Shown one piece after another: positions 8,674-17,515 of a stretch of 64,000 nt of DNA. The DNA is from Desulfotomaculum sp. (GTDB lineage: Bacteria; Bacillota; Desulfotomaculia; Desulfotomaculales; Nap2-2B): the NCBI GenBank assembly GCA_003513005.1, contig DOTD01000050.1:15002-79001 (forward strand), read 5' to 3'. The translations under genes and the position numbers were made by a program. Each line of letters opens with the position of its first letter. Positions within the stretch are counted from its first letter, which is position 1. The notes under the pieces were generated by a model that had not been told where the DNA came from, ran no database searches, and was given only the letters and a program-made list of their open reading frames with translations.

Positions 8674-9660
8674 ATGCAGAGCAAGGGAAGGATTTTAAGC
8701 GGGATGAGGCCGACCGGCAGGCTGCACATCGGTCATTTAAACGTGCTGGAATACTGGGTTAATTTACAGAATGAATACGACTGCTTCTTTTTTATCGCTG
8801 ATTTACATGCCCTGACGACCGCTTTTGATGAAACCGGTTTTATCCGGGAGAATACAAAGGAGATGGTTGCGGACTGGCTGGCGGCGGGCCTCGATCCTGA
8901 AAAGAGCGTGCTCTTCGTGCAATCCAGCATCCCCGAGCACTGCGAACTCCACCTGTTGTTTTCGATGTTTACGCCGCTTAGCTGGCTGGAACGGGTGCCT
9001 ACTTATAAAGATCAGATCAACCAGTTTAAAGAACAGGGTAAAGATATTATGACCTACGGCTTTTTAGGTTACCCCCTGCTGCAGGCGGCTGATATTCTAA
9101 TGTACCGGGCCAATGCCGTGCCCGTTGGCGAGGACCAGGCGCCCCACGTTGAATTTACCAGGGAGGTGGCCAGGCGGTTTAATTATCTGTACAGGCCAGT
9201 TTTCCCCGAGCCGCAGACGAAATTGGCCAGGATACCGACTCTCCCCGGAATAGACGGCAGGAAAATGAGCAAAAGTTATGCCAACGATATCGGCATGACG
9301 GCAGCCGTCGATGAGTTGAAAGGGAAAGTAAACGGCATGATTACCGATCCTGCCCGGATTCATAAAACCGATCCCGGGCGCCCGGAGGTCTGTACTGTTT
9401 ACAAGTACCACGGTTTTTACAGCACTGATAAAATTGTCTCAATAGAGGAAGACTGCCTGGCCGGAAAAATCGGCTGTGTGGCCTGCAAGCGTTCCCTGGC
9501 CGATAATATTGAGTCAAGACTGGCGCCGATTAGGGAAAGGCGGTCTGAAATCATGGGCAGAAGAGGCTATCTTGAAGATGTGATCAGGGAGGGAAATAAA
9601 AAAGCGAAAGTTCAGGCTGCCGAAACAATGAGCCTTGTGCGGGAAGCGATGGGGATTTAA
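8674..9660 (+). CDS. trpS: Tryptophanyl-tRNA synthetase
   Basis: Charges tRNA-Trp. At 328 residues it has the usual bacterial length. Class I signatures: GRLHIGHL (HIGH) near residues 16-23 and KMSKS near 198-202, with the TrpRS segments PTYKDQINQF, FLGYPLLQAADIL and VGEDQAPHVEFTRE. The start follows AAAGGAGATATCA. No T-box leader was recognised in the short upstream gap, so it is likely read through from upstream genes. Confidence 0.97.
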   Translation: MQSKGRILSGMRPTGRLHIGHLNVLEYWVNLQNEYDCFFFIADLHALTTAFDETGFIRENTKEMVADWLAAGLDPEKSVLFVQSSIPEHCELHLLFSMFTPLSWLERVPTYKDQINQFKEQGKDIMTYGFLGYPLLQAADILMYRANAVPVGEDQAPHVEFTREVARRFNYLYRPVFPEPQTKLARIPTLPGIDGRKMSKSYANDIGMTAAVDELKGKVNGMITDPARIHKTDPGRPEVCTVYKYHGFYSTDKIVSIEEDCLAGKIGCVACKRSLADNIESRLAPIRERRSEIMGRRGYLEDVIREGNKKAKVQAAETMSLVREAMGI

Positions 9661-9763
9661 GATTTTACCGTTGTTTCTTGCAGCGGGAAATTTGTCCATG
9701 GTATACTATTTTATGTCAGGCCGATAGTATAAACGGCCGGGCCTTATCAGGCAGCGGTGTTAT

Positions 9764-9819
9764 CCGCGGGCCGTCATCTTGGCCATACAAGATGACGGCC
9801 CTGCGGAATATTTATTTTT
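9764..9819 (+). terminator. Rho-independent terminator after trpS
   Basis: Long stem GGGCCGTCATCTTG (9768-9781) with CAAGATGACGGCCC (9788-9801), extended by CCGC/GCGG outside, followed by a T-rich tract (TATTTATTTTT). It is oriented to end the trpS transcript. Confidence 0.88.
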
Positions 9820-9863
9820 AGGGGTAAATAAATGAATGAAAAACAAAGGATAACTATTATTGA

Positions 9864-10115
9864 TCATTCACCCGGTATTCCTGTAAGAAGCCAGCGGATA
9901 TAGAAACCGGAGAGTCTAAAAAGCAGGTCGGCCGGGTTGGGTAGGCTGGCCTCCATAATCAGGGCAACGCTGAGCGCCGCGGCAAAAAGCATAAATAAGG
10001 AAAAGGCGGTAAAATCCCTCCACTGCTTGTTTTTAACCAGCGGGCGCGACCGCAGCCAGTAGGCAATGCCGATGGCAATGACTGCAAAGAATGCCCAAAT
10101 AATATTTATGGTCAT
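9864..10115 (-). CDS. Small two-helix membrane protein in the gerA-type operon
   Basis: An 83-residue protein with a hydrophobic helix at residues 3-20 and another near 39-56, separated by a basic segment (RSRPLVKNKQWRD). No family recognised. It starts 2 bases after gerAC behind AGGTGG, so it belongs to the germination operon. Small extra genes (gerD/gerW-type or gerQ-like) are seen at such places in some clostridial receptor operons; a role as receptor accessory subunit is inferred from position only. Confidence 0.7.
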   Translation of the reverse strand: MTINIIWAFFAVIAIGIAYWLRSRPLVKNKQWRDFTAFSLFMLFAAALSVALIMEASLPNPADLLFRLSGFYIRWLLTGIPGE

Positions 10116-10117
10116 AG

Positions 10118-11323
10118 CTAACCACCTGCTTTTCCTTTTTCGAATACCGGCCTTGATGTTTCAAGCCCGGTATTCCTCACCGTAACCTTGACGCTGAGGC
10201 GGATTTCGGCTCCGGCAAACTCCTCGTCCCAGCGGGGGCCTACTTCTGGCCACATTTTTCTGTATTTTTTGCGGTAGGTTTCGCCGAAGCCGAAAATATC
10301 GGTTTCGTATTCTCCCTGCGCTTTTACGACAGCGGCCCGGACAAGTCTTTCAACTTCCCCGGAAGCCTTTTCCTCGATTATTTTCAGGACTTTCATATCG
10401 TAGATATCTTCATGGCCCTTCTGGGCAAGGATATTGCCAAGTAAATTGATTTCTATAAAGATTTTAAGGTTGTTTCCTTCCTGAACGGGATCGGCCCGGG
10501 TTGTCCACCTGAGCGTCTGGAAGGAAACTTCTTTTTTTTCTTCAAGTCCGGGTGTAATAAAAACTAAACTTTTCGGCTTTGTATGAAAGTTGCGAAGAAA
10601 GTCAAATCCTTTGGTTTCTTCCGGGCTTAAAAAACCCTTCAGCCTGTCGTTTTTAAAAACAGCCAGGCCTTCTATGCCGGGGACGGGTTCCTGCAGCGCC
10701 CTGCTTTGCGCTCCCGCAACCAGATCCTTTTTCACCAGAGTGATTGACGGCGTTGCCGGATTGCTGCCGCTCCTGTACATATCCCGGAGAAAGGGGACAA
10801 TTTCCACGCCTATCCCGTTGATAGTCATCAGCTTGTCTATGGTTTGCGAATTGGTCCTTTCCAGTACCGGTCTGCCTTTTTCAAAGATTTCCCGCGCGTC
10901 CCCTTTAGAGATCAATGCCCAAGAAGCCTCTCTGGGCTGAAAATTACGGTAAAGAAAATTTAGCACTTCGCGTAAACCCTGCTCGGCTGCAGTTTTTCCG
11001 AAAATGATTACAAGGTTGTGCCCCCAGAAGATTGTCCGGGAAACCCGCTCGCTAATTTTGCTCTGGGCTTCGGGAATAGTTCTTCCTTTCTCGCTGACTA
11101 CGTAGTAAGTACCCGTACCGGCGGAGGAACCCACTGCCCCGCCGCTTAACGGGCAGATGCCGGAGGGGATGGCCATCTCCAGGGTCAAAATTACATCACC
11201 GTCAGGCGCCTTGTCGATGCCGCAGCCAAGGACGGTGGCTATGGAATTGAGTTCTTTTAAATCCCAACACCCGCCGGTAAAAAGCAGGGCAAACAGCAGA
11301 AGACAGATAATTAACTTCTTCAT
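10118..11323 (-). CDS. gerAC: Spore germination receptor lipoprotein, Ger(x)C family
   Basis: C subunit of a nutrient germinant receptor in the inner spore membrane. At 401 residues it begins with a lipoprotein signal: a basic start, hydrophobic stretch and lipobox FTGGC with the lipidated Cys at residue 19, followed by WDLKELN as in GerAC proteins (the motif DxxEL/N). Segments RTIFWGHNLVIIFGK and PREASWALISKGDAREI match the family. It overlaps the end of gerAB by 4 bases (ATGA type), so the two are translationally coupled. Confidence 0.93.
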   Translation of the reverse strand: MKKLIICLLLFALLFTGGCWDLKELNSIATVLGCGIDKAPDGDVILTLEMAIPSGICPLSGGAVGSSAGTGTYYVVSEKGRTIPEAQSKISERVSRTIFWGHNLVIIFGKTAAEQGLREVLNFLYRNFQPREASWALISKGDAREIFEKGRPVLERTNSQTIDKLMTINGIGVEIVPFLRDMYRSGSNPATPSITLVKKDLVAGAQSRALQEPVPGIEGLAVFKNDRLKGFLSPEETKGFDFLRNFHTKPKSLVFITPGLEEKKEVSFQTLRWTTRADPVQEGNNLKIFIEINLLGNILAQKGHEDIYDMKVLKIIEEKASGEVERLVRAAVVKAQGEYETDIFGFGETYRKKYRKMWPEVGPRWDEEFAGAEIRLSVKVTVRNTGLETSRPVFEKGKAGG

Positions 11324-12414
11324 GACTTGCTCCCTTTCCCGGTAACCATAGCCCAGAGAAGAAAGATAAAAGGGCCTAAGAAAAGGTATCCCAACCCGTA
11401 CGGCCCGCTCCAGACGTAACCCGCAAAATTATAAAGGTGCACCATACTGGGGTGCAGCAAAAGAGAAAAGCAGATCAACAATATGCCGAACGGTATGACA
11501 AGGCTCTGGTAGTCTTTCATCCCGATCAGCTGTGCAGCGCCCAGGGAGACTGTCCACTGGTAAAGGGCAATCTTTATAATTGAACCGGCAATCCAGACGA
11601 CCATGATTAAAAGTTCCGTCCTTTCCAGAAAACCGGCCAGGTGGATCATCCTCGCTCCGTACAGGACGGGCGCCAGAGTATGGGCCGACAGGCTGGGACC
11701 GAGGATGGCCATTATTCCGAAGGCAATCAGTTCAAATACAAAAAAGCTGATCAGAAGGCTTTTTGAGCATGTCCAAAGGACTCCCCTGGACTTGTCCAGG
11801 AAAGGGAGCAGGACGGAAATTTCTATTACTTGGACAAACCAGAACATGGGCGCCAGGGACCCTTTAACAACAGGGACTATCCCGTTTTCAAAAACAGGGG
11901 TTAAATTGACCAGGTTCATTTCGCTGGCAGACAGTATAAACAGGATAACAACTATACCAATAATAAAGGGGATTATCATTAGGGAAACCCGGCCTATGTT
12001 CTCTATCCTGTTATGCGCGATGTAAGTACTCAGGAGGGCAAAAACTATAATAAAGGCAACAATGGGAGTTCTGGGCATGAAACCGGCGGTTATCAAACCG
12101 GAAATCTCGCGCAGGGCGTCGCAGGCAAAGTTAAACCATCCCCAGATATAATAAGCCGCCACAATCAATCCGAAATAACGGCCGAAGATGATCAGAAACA
12201 CCTGGAAGAGCGTTTTCCCGGGAAAGCGGCTGCTTAAGGTTACCCAGAGCCAGGCGCTTAAAAGCCCCCCGGCAAGCGCAATTATATTTGACATCCAGGC
12301 GTCCTGCCGGGCAAGCAGGAATGTTGCGGAAGGGGCGAAAAGGAGGCCTTCGGAGATGAAGTTGATTATCAGAAGCGCCAGTGCCTGCCTTTGGTCAATT
12401 ACTTCTGTTTTCAT
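11320..12414 (-). CDS. gerAB: Spore germination receptor permease, GerAB family
   Basis: B subunit of the germinant receptor, an amino-acid/polyamine transporter-fold membrane protein (about 10 transmembrane helices in 364 residues) that holds the germinant-binding pocket in characterised receptors. Typical features are the N-terminal QALALLIINFISEG, the following ASATFLLARQDAWMS-like loop, and a helix-rich body ending in the short KGSKS tail. It starts 3 bases after gerAA. The germinant cannot be predicted. Confidence 0.93.
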   Translation of the reverse strand: MKTEVIDQRQALALLIINFISEGLLFAPSATFLLARQDAWMSNIIALAGGLLSAWLWVTLSSRFPGKTLFQVFLIIFGRYFGLIVAAYYIWGWFNFACDALREISGLITAGFMPRTPIVAFIIVFALLSTYIAHNRIENIGRVSLMIIPFIIGIVVILFILSASEMNLVNLTPVFENGIVPVVKGSLAPMFWFVQVIEISVLLPFLDKSRGVLWTCSKSLLISFFVFELIAFGIMAILGPSLSAHTLAPVLYGARMIHLAGFLERTELLIMVVWIAGSIIKIALYQWTVSLGAAQLIGMKDYQSLVIPFGILLICFSLLLHPSMVHLYNFAGYVWSGPYGLGYLFLGPFIFLLWAMVTGKGSKS

Positions 12415-12417
12415 CTT

Positions 12418-14115
12418 CTAAGATTCCTCCCGGCTGGGCGGGCTGGACGGGGGCTGCGGTTTCTGGCCGGGGGCCTCCCGCTGCAGATTGCCGGTTAAAA
12501 GGTAGGGCCTTTTCCGCATAGCCCACCAGGGGACGCGGATAATTGTATCCTGCTGCGCGTTAACGCTCAGGGGCGCAACCGGGTACAGGTAAGGCACTCC
12601 GAATGAGCGCAGGCTGGTCAGGTGGAAGATCATCAGTAAAATCATGATCACGAGACCGGGCAGACCCAGTATCGAAGCGCTGATGAACATAGGAAAGCGG
12701 ATCAGCCGAAAGATAATCGTCGACGAGTACAGGAAAGAGAAGGAAGCAATCGCGGCGATCGCGATGATGATCACCGTTGCCGCAGACACTATTCCCGCAC
12801 GCACGCTAGCCTCGCCGAGCACGACGGCGCCTACTATGCTTACCGTCTGGCCCAGGGGCTGGGGCATGCGCAGGCCGGCCTCGCGCAGGATTTCAAAAGT
12901 CACTTCCATTAAAAAGACTTCCACAAACAGGGGAAAGGGCACCGCCTCCCTCTGGGCTGTAAAGCTTAGCAGAAGCGAAGTGGGTATCAATTCGGGATGG
13001 TATGTTGAAAGCGCGATATACAAAGCGGAACCTGAGATGCTCAGGAAAAAGTTGAAAAGGCGCAGGATTCTCACCACACTGGAAAATATGTAGCGCTGGT
13101 AGTAGTCTTCGGTGTTCTGGAAGTATTCAATAAAAAGAGCCGGGACGGTCATTATCGAGGGAGTGCCGTCAAGGATAATGGCCACGCGTCCTTCCATCAG
13201 CTTGGCGGCGACCTTGTCCACCCGGTCGCTGTGAAAGACAGTCGGAAAGGGGCTGTAGGGGCTGTCTTCGATAAATTCCTCGATCTGTCCTCCTTCCAGC
13301 GCCCCGTCGATGTCAATCCTGGACAACCTTTTTTTAACCTCATCAACAATGTCCGGATCGACTATGCCCTCAATGTAGGCTACGGCCAGATCGGTTCTGT
13401 TTACTCTCCCTATTTTGGATGTTTCGACTTTTAAGGCAGGGTTTTTGATTCTCCGCCGCAGGAGCGAGGTGTTGGTAAAAAGGTCCTCTACGAAAGACTC
13501 ACGTGAGCCGCGTACAGAGCGGTCCCAGGGTGAATCGGTGATATCCCTGGTTTTATAACCCCTGGTATCCAAGATCAGGGCTTTTGAAGAGCCTTCCACA
13601 AGCAGGACGGCTTCTCCGGAAAGAAGATGATCAACAATAGTTTCCACCTGGGCCGTTTCTTCAGTTTCAGTAACAGCGGCGCCGCTGTTCTTAATATATT
13701 CAAAAGCTTGTTCGATAGTAATCTTGTCGCCGGCTGCCGGTTCCCCGAATTTTGTTTTCAGCGGGATCAGGATCTCCCGGCTCAGGCGTTCGCTGCTGGA
13801 GAGCGCGTCCACGCAAATGAGGGCAAGGCGGATTTCCCTGTTTTGCCCCAGGTTAAATTCGTGAAAAATGACGTCGTCGCAGTTCTTAAAAACCGCCTTG
13901 AGCGAAGGGATATCTTTTTGCAGAGAACCTGTCAGGGACAGGTTCAGCCAGTCCGGCTGCATGACGGAGGAACTGATCTCCGGCAGCGGCTCTTGGTGCG
14001 CCAGGTTTTGCGCGCTGTTCCGCCCGAGATTACTCAGACCGCCGGTGCTTTGCTGCGCTGTATTTTTTGGGTTACCTTTTTTGGAGGACCGGCTTTTCCA
14101 GCGGATTCTGAACAA
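12418..14115 (-). CDS. gerAA: Spore germination receptor protein, GerAA family
   Basis: A subunit of the germinant receptor, 565 residues. The soluble N-terminal region is followed by family segments GSSKALILDTRGYKTR, SPWDRSVRGSRESFVEDL and NPALKVETSKIGR, then a membrane domain with the FLMEVTFEILREAGLRMP and GQTVSIVGAVVLGEASVRAG segments. The N-terminus has a basic, Gln/Asn-rich stretch and the C-terminus a Pro-rich tail, as is common. TTG start at 14115. First gene of the four-gene minus-strand operon; in related organisms such operons are read by forespore sigma-G, but I could not assign its promoter. Confidence 0.94.
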   Translation of the reverse strand: MFRIRWKSRSSKKGNPKNTAQQSTGGLSNLGRNSAQNLAHQEPLPEISSSVMQPDWLNLSLTGSLQKDIPSLKAVFKNCDDVIFHEFNLGQNREIRLALICVDALSSSERLSREILIPLKTKFGEPAAGDKITIEQAFEYIKNSGAAVTETEETAQVETIVDHLLSGEAVLLVEGSSKALILDTRGYKTRDITDSPWDRSVRGSRESFVEDLFTNTSLLRRRIKNPALKVETSKIGRVNRTDLAVAYIEGIVDPDIVDEVKKRLSRIDIDGALEGGQIEEFIEDSPYSPFPTVFHSDRVDKVAAKLMEGRVAIILDGTPSIMTVPALFIEYFQNTEDYYQRYIFSSVVRILRLFNFFLSISGSALYIALSTYHPELIPTSLLLSFTAQREAVPFPLFVEVFLMEVTFEILREAGLRMPQPLGQTVSIVGAVVLGEASVRAGIVSAATVIIIAIAAIASFSFLYSSTIIFRLIRFPMFISASILGLPGLVIMILLMIFHLTSLRSFGVPYLYPVAPLSVNAQQDTIIRVPWWAMRKRPYLLTGNLQREAPGQKPQPPSSPPSREES

Positions 14116-14205
14116 GGTATATTCCTTTCTGATAAAGAAATGCCTGTTCAGCTAGTATTTGTATTTTATGCCGGAATATGTAGTTTAAGAGAAGTTAAAG
14201 AAGTA

Positions 14206-14243
14206 AAAGCCTTCCTTCCAGGTTTCTTCCGGAGAAAGGCTTT
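14206..14243 (-). terminator. Candidate terminator between UPF0173 gene and gerAA
   Basis: AAAGCCTT (14236-14243 on the minus strand) pairs with AAGGCTTT (14206-14213), followed on the minus strand by TACTTCTTT. It lies downstream of the metal-dependent hydrolase gene and upstream of the ger operon. Confidence 0.6.
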
Positions 14244-14276
14244 CTAAGGAGAAAAAGAGGTTTTAAATAAAATTTT

Positions 14277-14972
14277 CTATGTGGTGTATTCCTGCCCAGG
14301 CGAGAGTATGACCACTTCGGCTTCCGGAACTTCTTTTTTGACCATATCGGCAAAAATACCGGCGTCCTGAACCAGAATGGGGAAAGTTTTATAGTGCATG
14401 GGAATAACCTTTTTAGCGCCTAAAAGCTTAACAGCCATAGTTGCCTGCTTCGGGTCCATCGTAAAGACTCCGCCGATGGGCAGCAGGGCCAGGTCCATCG
14501 GGTAAAGGTCACCGAGAGTGACCATGGAGGCGAAGACGCCTGTGTCACCCGCATGGTAAATCGTGCAGCCGTTTTCCAGCCTGATTATGTACCCCACCGG
14601 GCTGGCTGACTCGGACGAGTGGAAAGCTTGAGTCATGGTTACTGAAATACCGTCAACCTCCGCCGTGGCGCCAATGTTCATACCCATTCCATAGAAGATT
14701 ACCTGCTGCTCAGGCACTCCGGCGGCCTTCAGCTTGCCTGCCGTCTCAACTGCCGCAATCAGCGTAGCGCCGGTCTTCTGGACGATCTGGACGGCGTTGG
14801 TTATGTGGTCGAAATGATCGTGGGTGACCAGCACCAGGTTCGCCGCGGTTATGTCGTTCACGCCGCAGGCAGCCGCAGGGTTTCCTTCCAGCCAGGGATC
14901 AATAATGATTATCTTGCCGCTGCCGGATGTAATTTTAAAGCAGGCATGTCCTAACCACTGAACTTTAGCCAT
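14277..14972 (-). CDS. UPF0173 metal-dependent hydrolase (metallo-beta-lactamase fold)
   Basis: A 231-residue MBL-fold protein of the UlaG/UPF0173 type. Residues visible: LGHACFKI near 7-14, the metal motif VTHDHFDH (HxHxDH type) near 49-56, the later YHAGDTGVF aspartate and the C-terminal PMHYKTFP histidine. UPF0173 members are cytosolic and of unknown substrate. Start behind AAAGGAGATG. It stands alone between the ger operon and the divergent acyl-CoA block. Confidence 0.88.
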   Translation of the reverse strand: MAKVQWLGHACFKITSGSGKIIIIDPWLEGNPAAACGVNDITAANLVLVTHDHFDHITNAVQIVQKTGATLIAAVETAGKLKAAGVPEQQVIFYGMGMNIGATAEVDGISVTMTQAFHSSESASPVGYIIRLENGCTIYHAGDTGVFASMVTLGDLYPMDLALLPIGGVFTMDPKQATMAVKLLGAKKVIPMHYKTFPILVQDAGIFADMVKKEVPEAEVVILSPGQEYTT

Positions 14973-15228
14973 GTATTAACATCTCCTTTTAGAATTAAAA
15001 TTTGGTAATCTTGAATAATATTACTATAACAATAAAACCCCTCTTTCATCCTCCCTTCTAATCTTCTATTAAATAATTCTATTTATTTGGTAAAATTTCC
15101 TGCCGGTTAATATTTCGGGTTTCTTCGTATTTTACTTTTTTTTGCCAATATGCTAACCTATAATATATAAAAAAGGAAGAGCCCTGAAAAAGCTTACTTT
15201 GATATTTGCACTGCCGGAGGATTGGATG

Positions 15229-15672
15229 ATGAATTTGGACGCTAAAAAAGTATTCTGTCAGAAAGAAATGGAAGTTGGCTGGGGGGATTGTGACGCAGCA
15301 GGGATTACTTACTATGCAAAGTACTTCGACTGGTTTTCCTACGGCCGGATCGAACTGTTTAAAAAAATAGGACTGCCCTACCTGGCCTGTTTTCACGAGC
15401 AGGGAATTTCACTGGTTACTGTGGAGGCTTTCTGCCTGTACAAGCAGTCTCTTAAGCCAGAGCAGGAAATAATTTTGGAAACCTGGCTATCCAGCTTAAC
15501 CCGCGCCAGGATGGAGTTTAGGTACCGAGTGTTCAGAAAGGAGGACGGAATTCTGGCCGCTGAGGGTATGACCGCTCATGCTTATGTCGATGCCAAGATC
15601 AAACCCTTTGATCTTAAGAAAAGATATCCCACGCTCTGGGAAAAGCTCAGCCTTGCGGCGCTGAAAGATTAG
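15229..15672 (+). CDS. Acyl-CoA thioesterase, 4-hydroxybenzoyl-CoA thioesterase (4HBT/YbgC) type
   Basis: Hot-dog-fold thioesterase of about 147 residues. The active-site segment WGDCDAAGITYYAKYF closely follows the 4HBT pattern (DCDxAGIxxYxxY), where the second Asp attacks the thioester; this subgroup includes aromatic acyl-CoA hydrolases. Two ATGs lie side by side; 15229 is preferred because GGAGG (15216-15220) is 8 bases upstream, and 15226 is possible. It is the first gene of a block with a CoA ligase and acyl-CoA dehydrogenases. Releasing CoA from an aromatic intermediate is an inference. Confidence 0.85.
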   Translation: MNLDAKKVFCQKEMEVGWGDCDAAGITYYAKYFDWFSYGRIELFKKIGLPYLACFHEQGISLVTVEAFCLYKQSLKPEQEIILETWLSSLTRARMEFRYRVFRKEDGILAAEGMTAHAYVDAKIKPFDLKKRYPTLWEKLSLAALKD

Positions 15673-15724
15673 CCCTGGGGTAAAGGCGCCGTTCATAAAT
15701 CAATGAAAGGGGCCGGTTAAAGCA

Positions 15725-17476
15725 ATGGCGGATCTCGATCAGCGAATTCGTTACTTGACTGATGAGTACCCGGAATGGACGCGCAGGACGATAGCCGGGC
15801 ATTTTGACCATGCAGCAGAATTGTTTGCAGACAGAATTTTTATCTGCACTCCGGATCGGGAATACACTTACGCCGAAATACAGAAAAGTTCCCAACTGGT
15901 GGCCAAAGGGCTGCTCTTTCTTGGCCTAAGGCCCAGGGATCATGTGGCCATGCTGGTTGGGAATTATCCGGAATTTATTATTTTCAAACTTGCCCTGTCC
16001 AGGATTGGAGCGGTTGCAGTGCCTTTAAACATGCTGCTGACGGAAAGGGAGATTTCTTTTTTCCTTGAAGACTCCGATGCTGTCGCAATTATGTTTAACG
16101 ACCGTCTGGGCAGGCAGGATTATATCAAAATTATGAGAGGTCTGTTCCCCGAAGCTCTTGAATCAGATGAAACAGTAAGTACTCCTCTCTTTTCCCGTTT
16201 TCCGAAGATTAGGAATTTAATCTGTTTTTCGCCTATAGGAGAAAGCTACCCGGGGTTTCTTAGCTTCAACAGTTTATACGACCTTGCCGCCCTCGTGCAG
16301 GATGAGGAATTGAGCAGGGCTCAGGAAGCTAACTGCTATCCCGACGATATCTTTGATATCATGTACACGTCCGGAACGACGGCGCTGCCCAAGGGGGCTA
16401 TGCTCAGCCACGACATGTGTTTGCGCGGCGTGTACGCCACCTGTGTAACCAGGGCAACCAAGAACGGAACGCGTTTTTATTCCGCGCTGCCCTTTTACCA
16501 TATTTTTGCCTGGAATTATGTGATTTTAGCAGCCAGTTTTGTGGGCGGAGCTGTGATTTCCCACCCGCAGTTCGTGATCAGCCAGGCGTTTGAACTAATG
16601 GAGAAGTACGGCGCCAATGAAATAATCTGCGTTCCGTCAATGCTGCTTCCCCTAGTTAATTATCCGGAAGTGGACAGATTTAATCTTGAACAGTTAACCT
16701 CTGTTCTCTGCGGCGCTACCCCGGCGCCCCTGCCCCTGTGGCGGAGAGCGAAGGAAGTCCTGCAGCTGGATAACCTGGCTACTGGCTACGGGTTAACCGA
16801 GGGCGGTGGTATGATTACCGTGAGTTACCCGGGTGAGTCGGAAAAATCGGTTGCCACACGCATAGGCCGGATGATGGCGCCCAACTGCAGCGGGCTGCCG
16901 GAGTTTGGCTGGCAAAATCATCAGCTCAAGGTAGTTGACCCGGTAAGTTTGAAGGAGCTTCCACGAGGTGTGGAGGGCGAGCTTGTCTGCCGGGGGAACG
17001 TGGTCATCAGGGGTTACTACAAACGGCCCGGGATAAATGCGGAAACAATAGATAAAGACGGCTGGCTGAGGACGGGCGACCTGGTCATCTGGCACGAAGA
17101 CGGTTTTTTTCAGTTTACCGGCCGGAGTAAGGAAATTTACAAGACCCACGGTGAGAATGTTGTTCCAAAGGAAATTGAGGAAGTGCTCAGCACCTACCCG
17201 AAGGTCAACCAGGTTTACCTTGTTGGAATTCCATATCCCGTGGCGGGTGACGTGGGCGCCGCTTTTATAGAACTCAAACCTGGCGAAAAGGCCACCAGGA
17301 GGGAAATTATCAGCTACTGTAAGAAGAACATGGCAAAATTCAAAATACCGCGTTATGTGTTTTTTATTGAGGCCAGCGAACTTCCTTTTACGGCCGCCGG
17401 CAAGATAAAAAAATACAAGCTTGTCGAGTATGCCGGGAAACTTTTAAAGGAAAGAGATCAGGCCGATCCGGAATAA
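15725..17476 (+). CDS. AMP-dependent acyl-CoA ligase (class I adenylate-forming)
   Basis: Activates a carboxylic acid to its CoA thioester through an acyl-AMP. 583 residues. The P-loop is IMYTSGTTALPKGAMLSH near residue 212, with Ala where most ligases have Gly in TTG.PKG. Further motifs: LATGYGLTEGGG (A5), GWLRTGDLVIWHEDGF (A7), FTGRSKEIYKTHGENVVPKE (A8 hinge) and the catalytic lysine region in FTAAGKIKKYKL near the C-terminus. Substrate cannot be read from sequence; the neighbouring aromatic-type thioesterase and acyl-CoA dehydrogenases suggest a medium-chain, alicyclic or aromatic acid. Confidence 0.88.
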   Translation: MADLDQRIRYLTDEYPEWTRRTIAGHFDHAAELFADRIFICTPDREYTYAEIQKSSQLVAKGLLFLGLRPRDHVAMLVGNYPEFIIFKLALSRIGAVAVPLNMLLTEREISFFLEDSDAVAIMFNDRLGRQDYIKIMRGLFPEALESDETVSTPLFSRFPKIRNLICFSPIGESYPGFLSFNSLYDLAALVQDEELSRAQEANCYPDDIFDIMYTSGTTALPKGAMLSHDMCLRGVYATCVTRATKNGTRFYSALPFYHIFAWNYVILAASFVGGAVISHPQFVISQAFELMEKYGANEIICVPSMLLPLVNYPEVDRFNLEQLTSVLCGATPAPLPLWRRAKEVLQLDNLATGYGLTEGGGMITVSYPGESEKSVATRIGRMMAPNCSGLPEFGWQNHQLKVVDPVSLKELPRGVEGELVCRGNVVIRGYYKRPGINAETIDKDGWLRTGDLVIWHEDGFFQFTGRSKEIYKTHGENVVPKEIEEVLSTYPKVNQVYLVGIPYPVAGDVGAAFIELKPGEKATRREIISYCKKNMAKFKIPRYVFFIEASELPFTAAGKIKKYKLVEYAGKLLKERDQADPE

Positions 17477-17515
17477 ACTATAAAAAAACTATAAAAACAA
17501 AGCCAAAGGGGTGAA

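Noticed and set aside
9832..9903. 23-codon frame on the plus strand after the trpS terminator
   Set aside because: It has a weak ribosome site, overlaps the small gene of the ger operon on the other strand, and resembles nothing I know.
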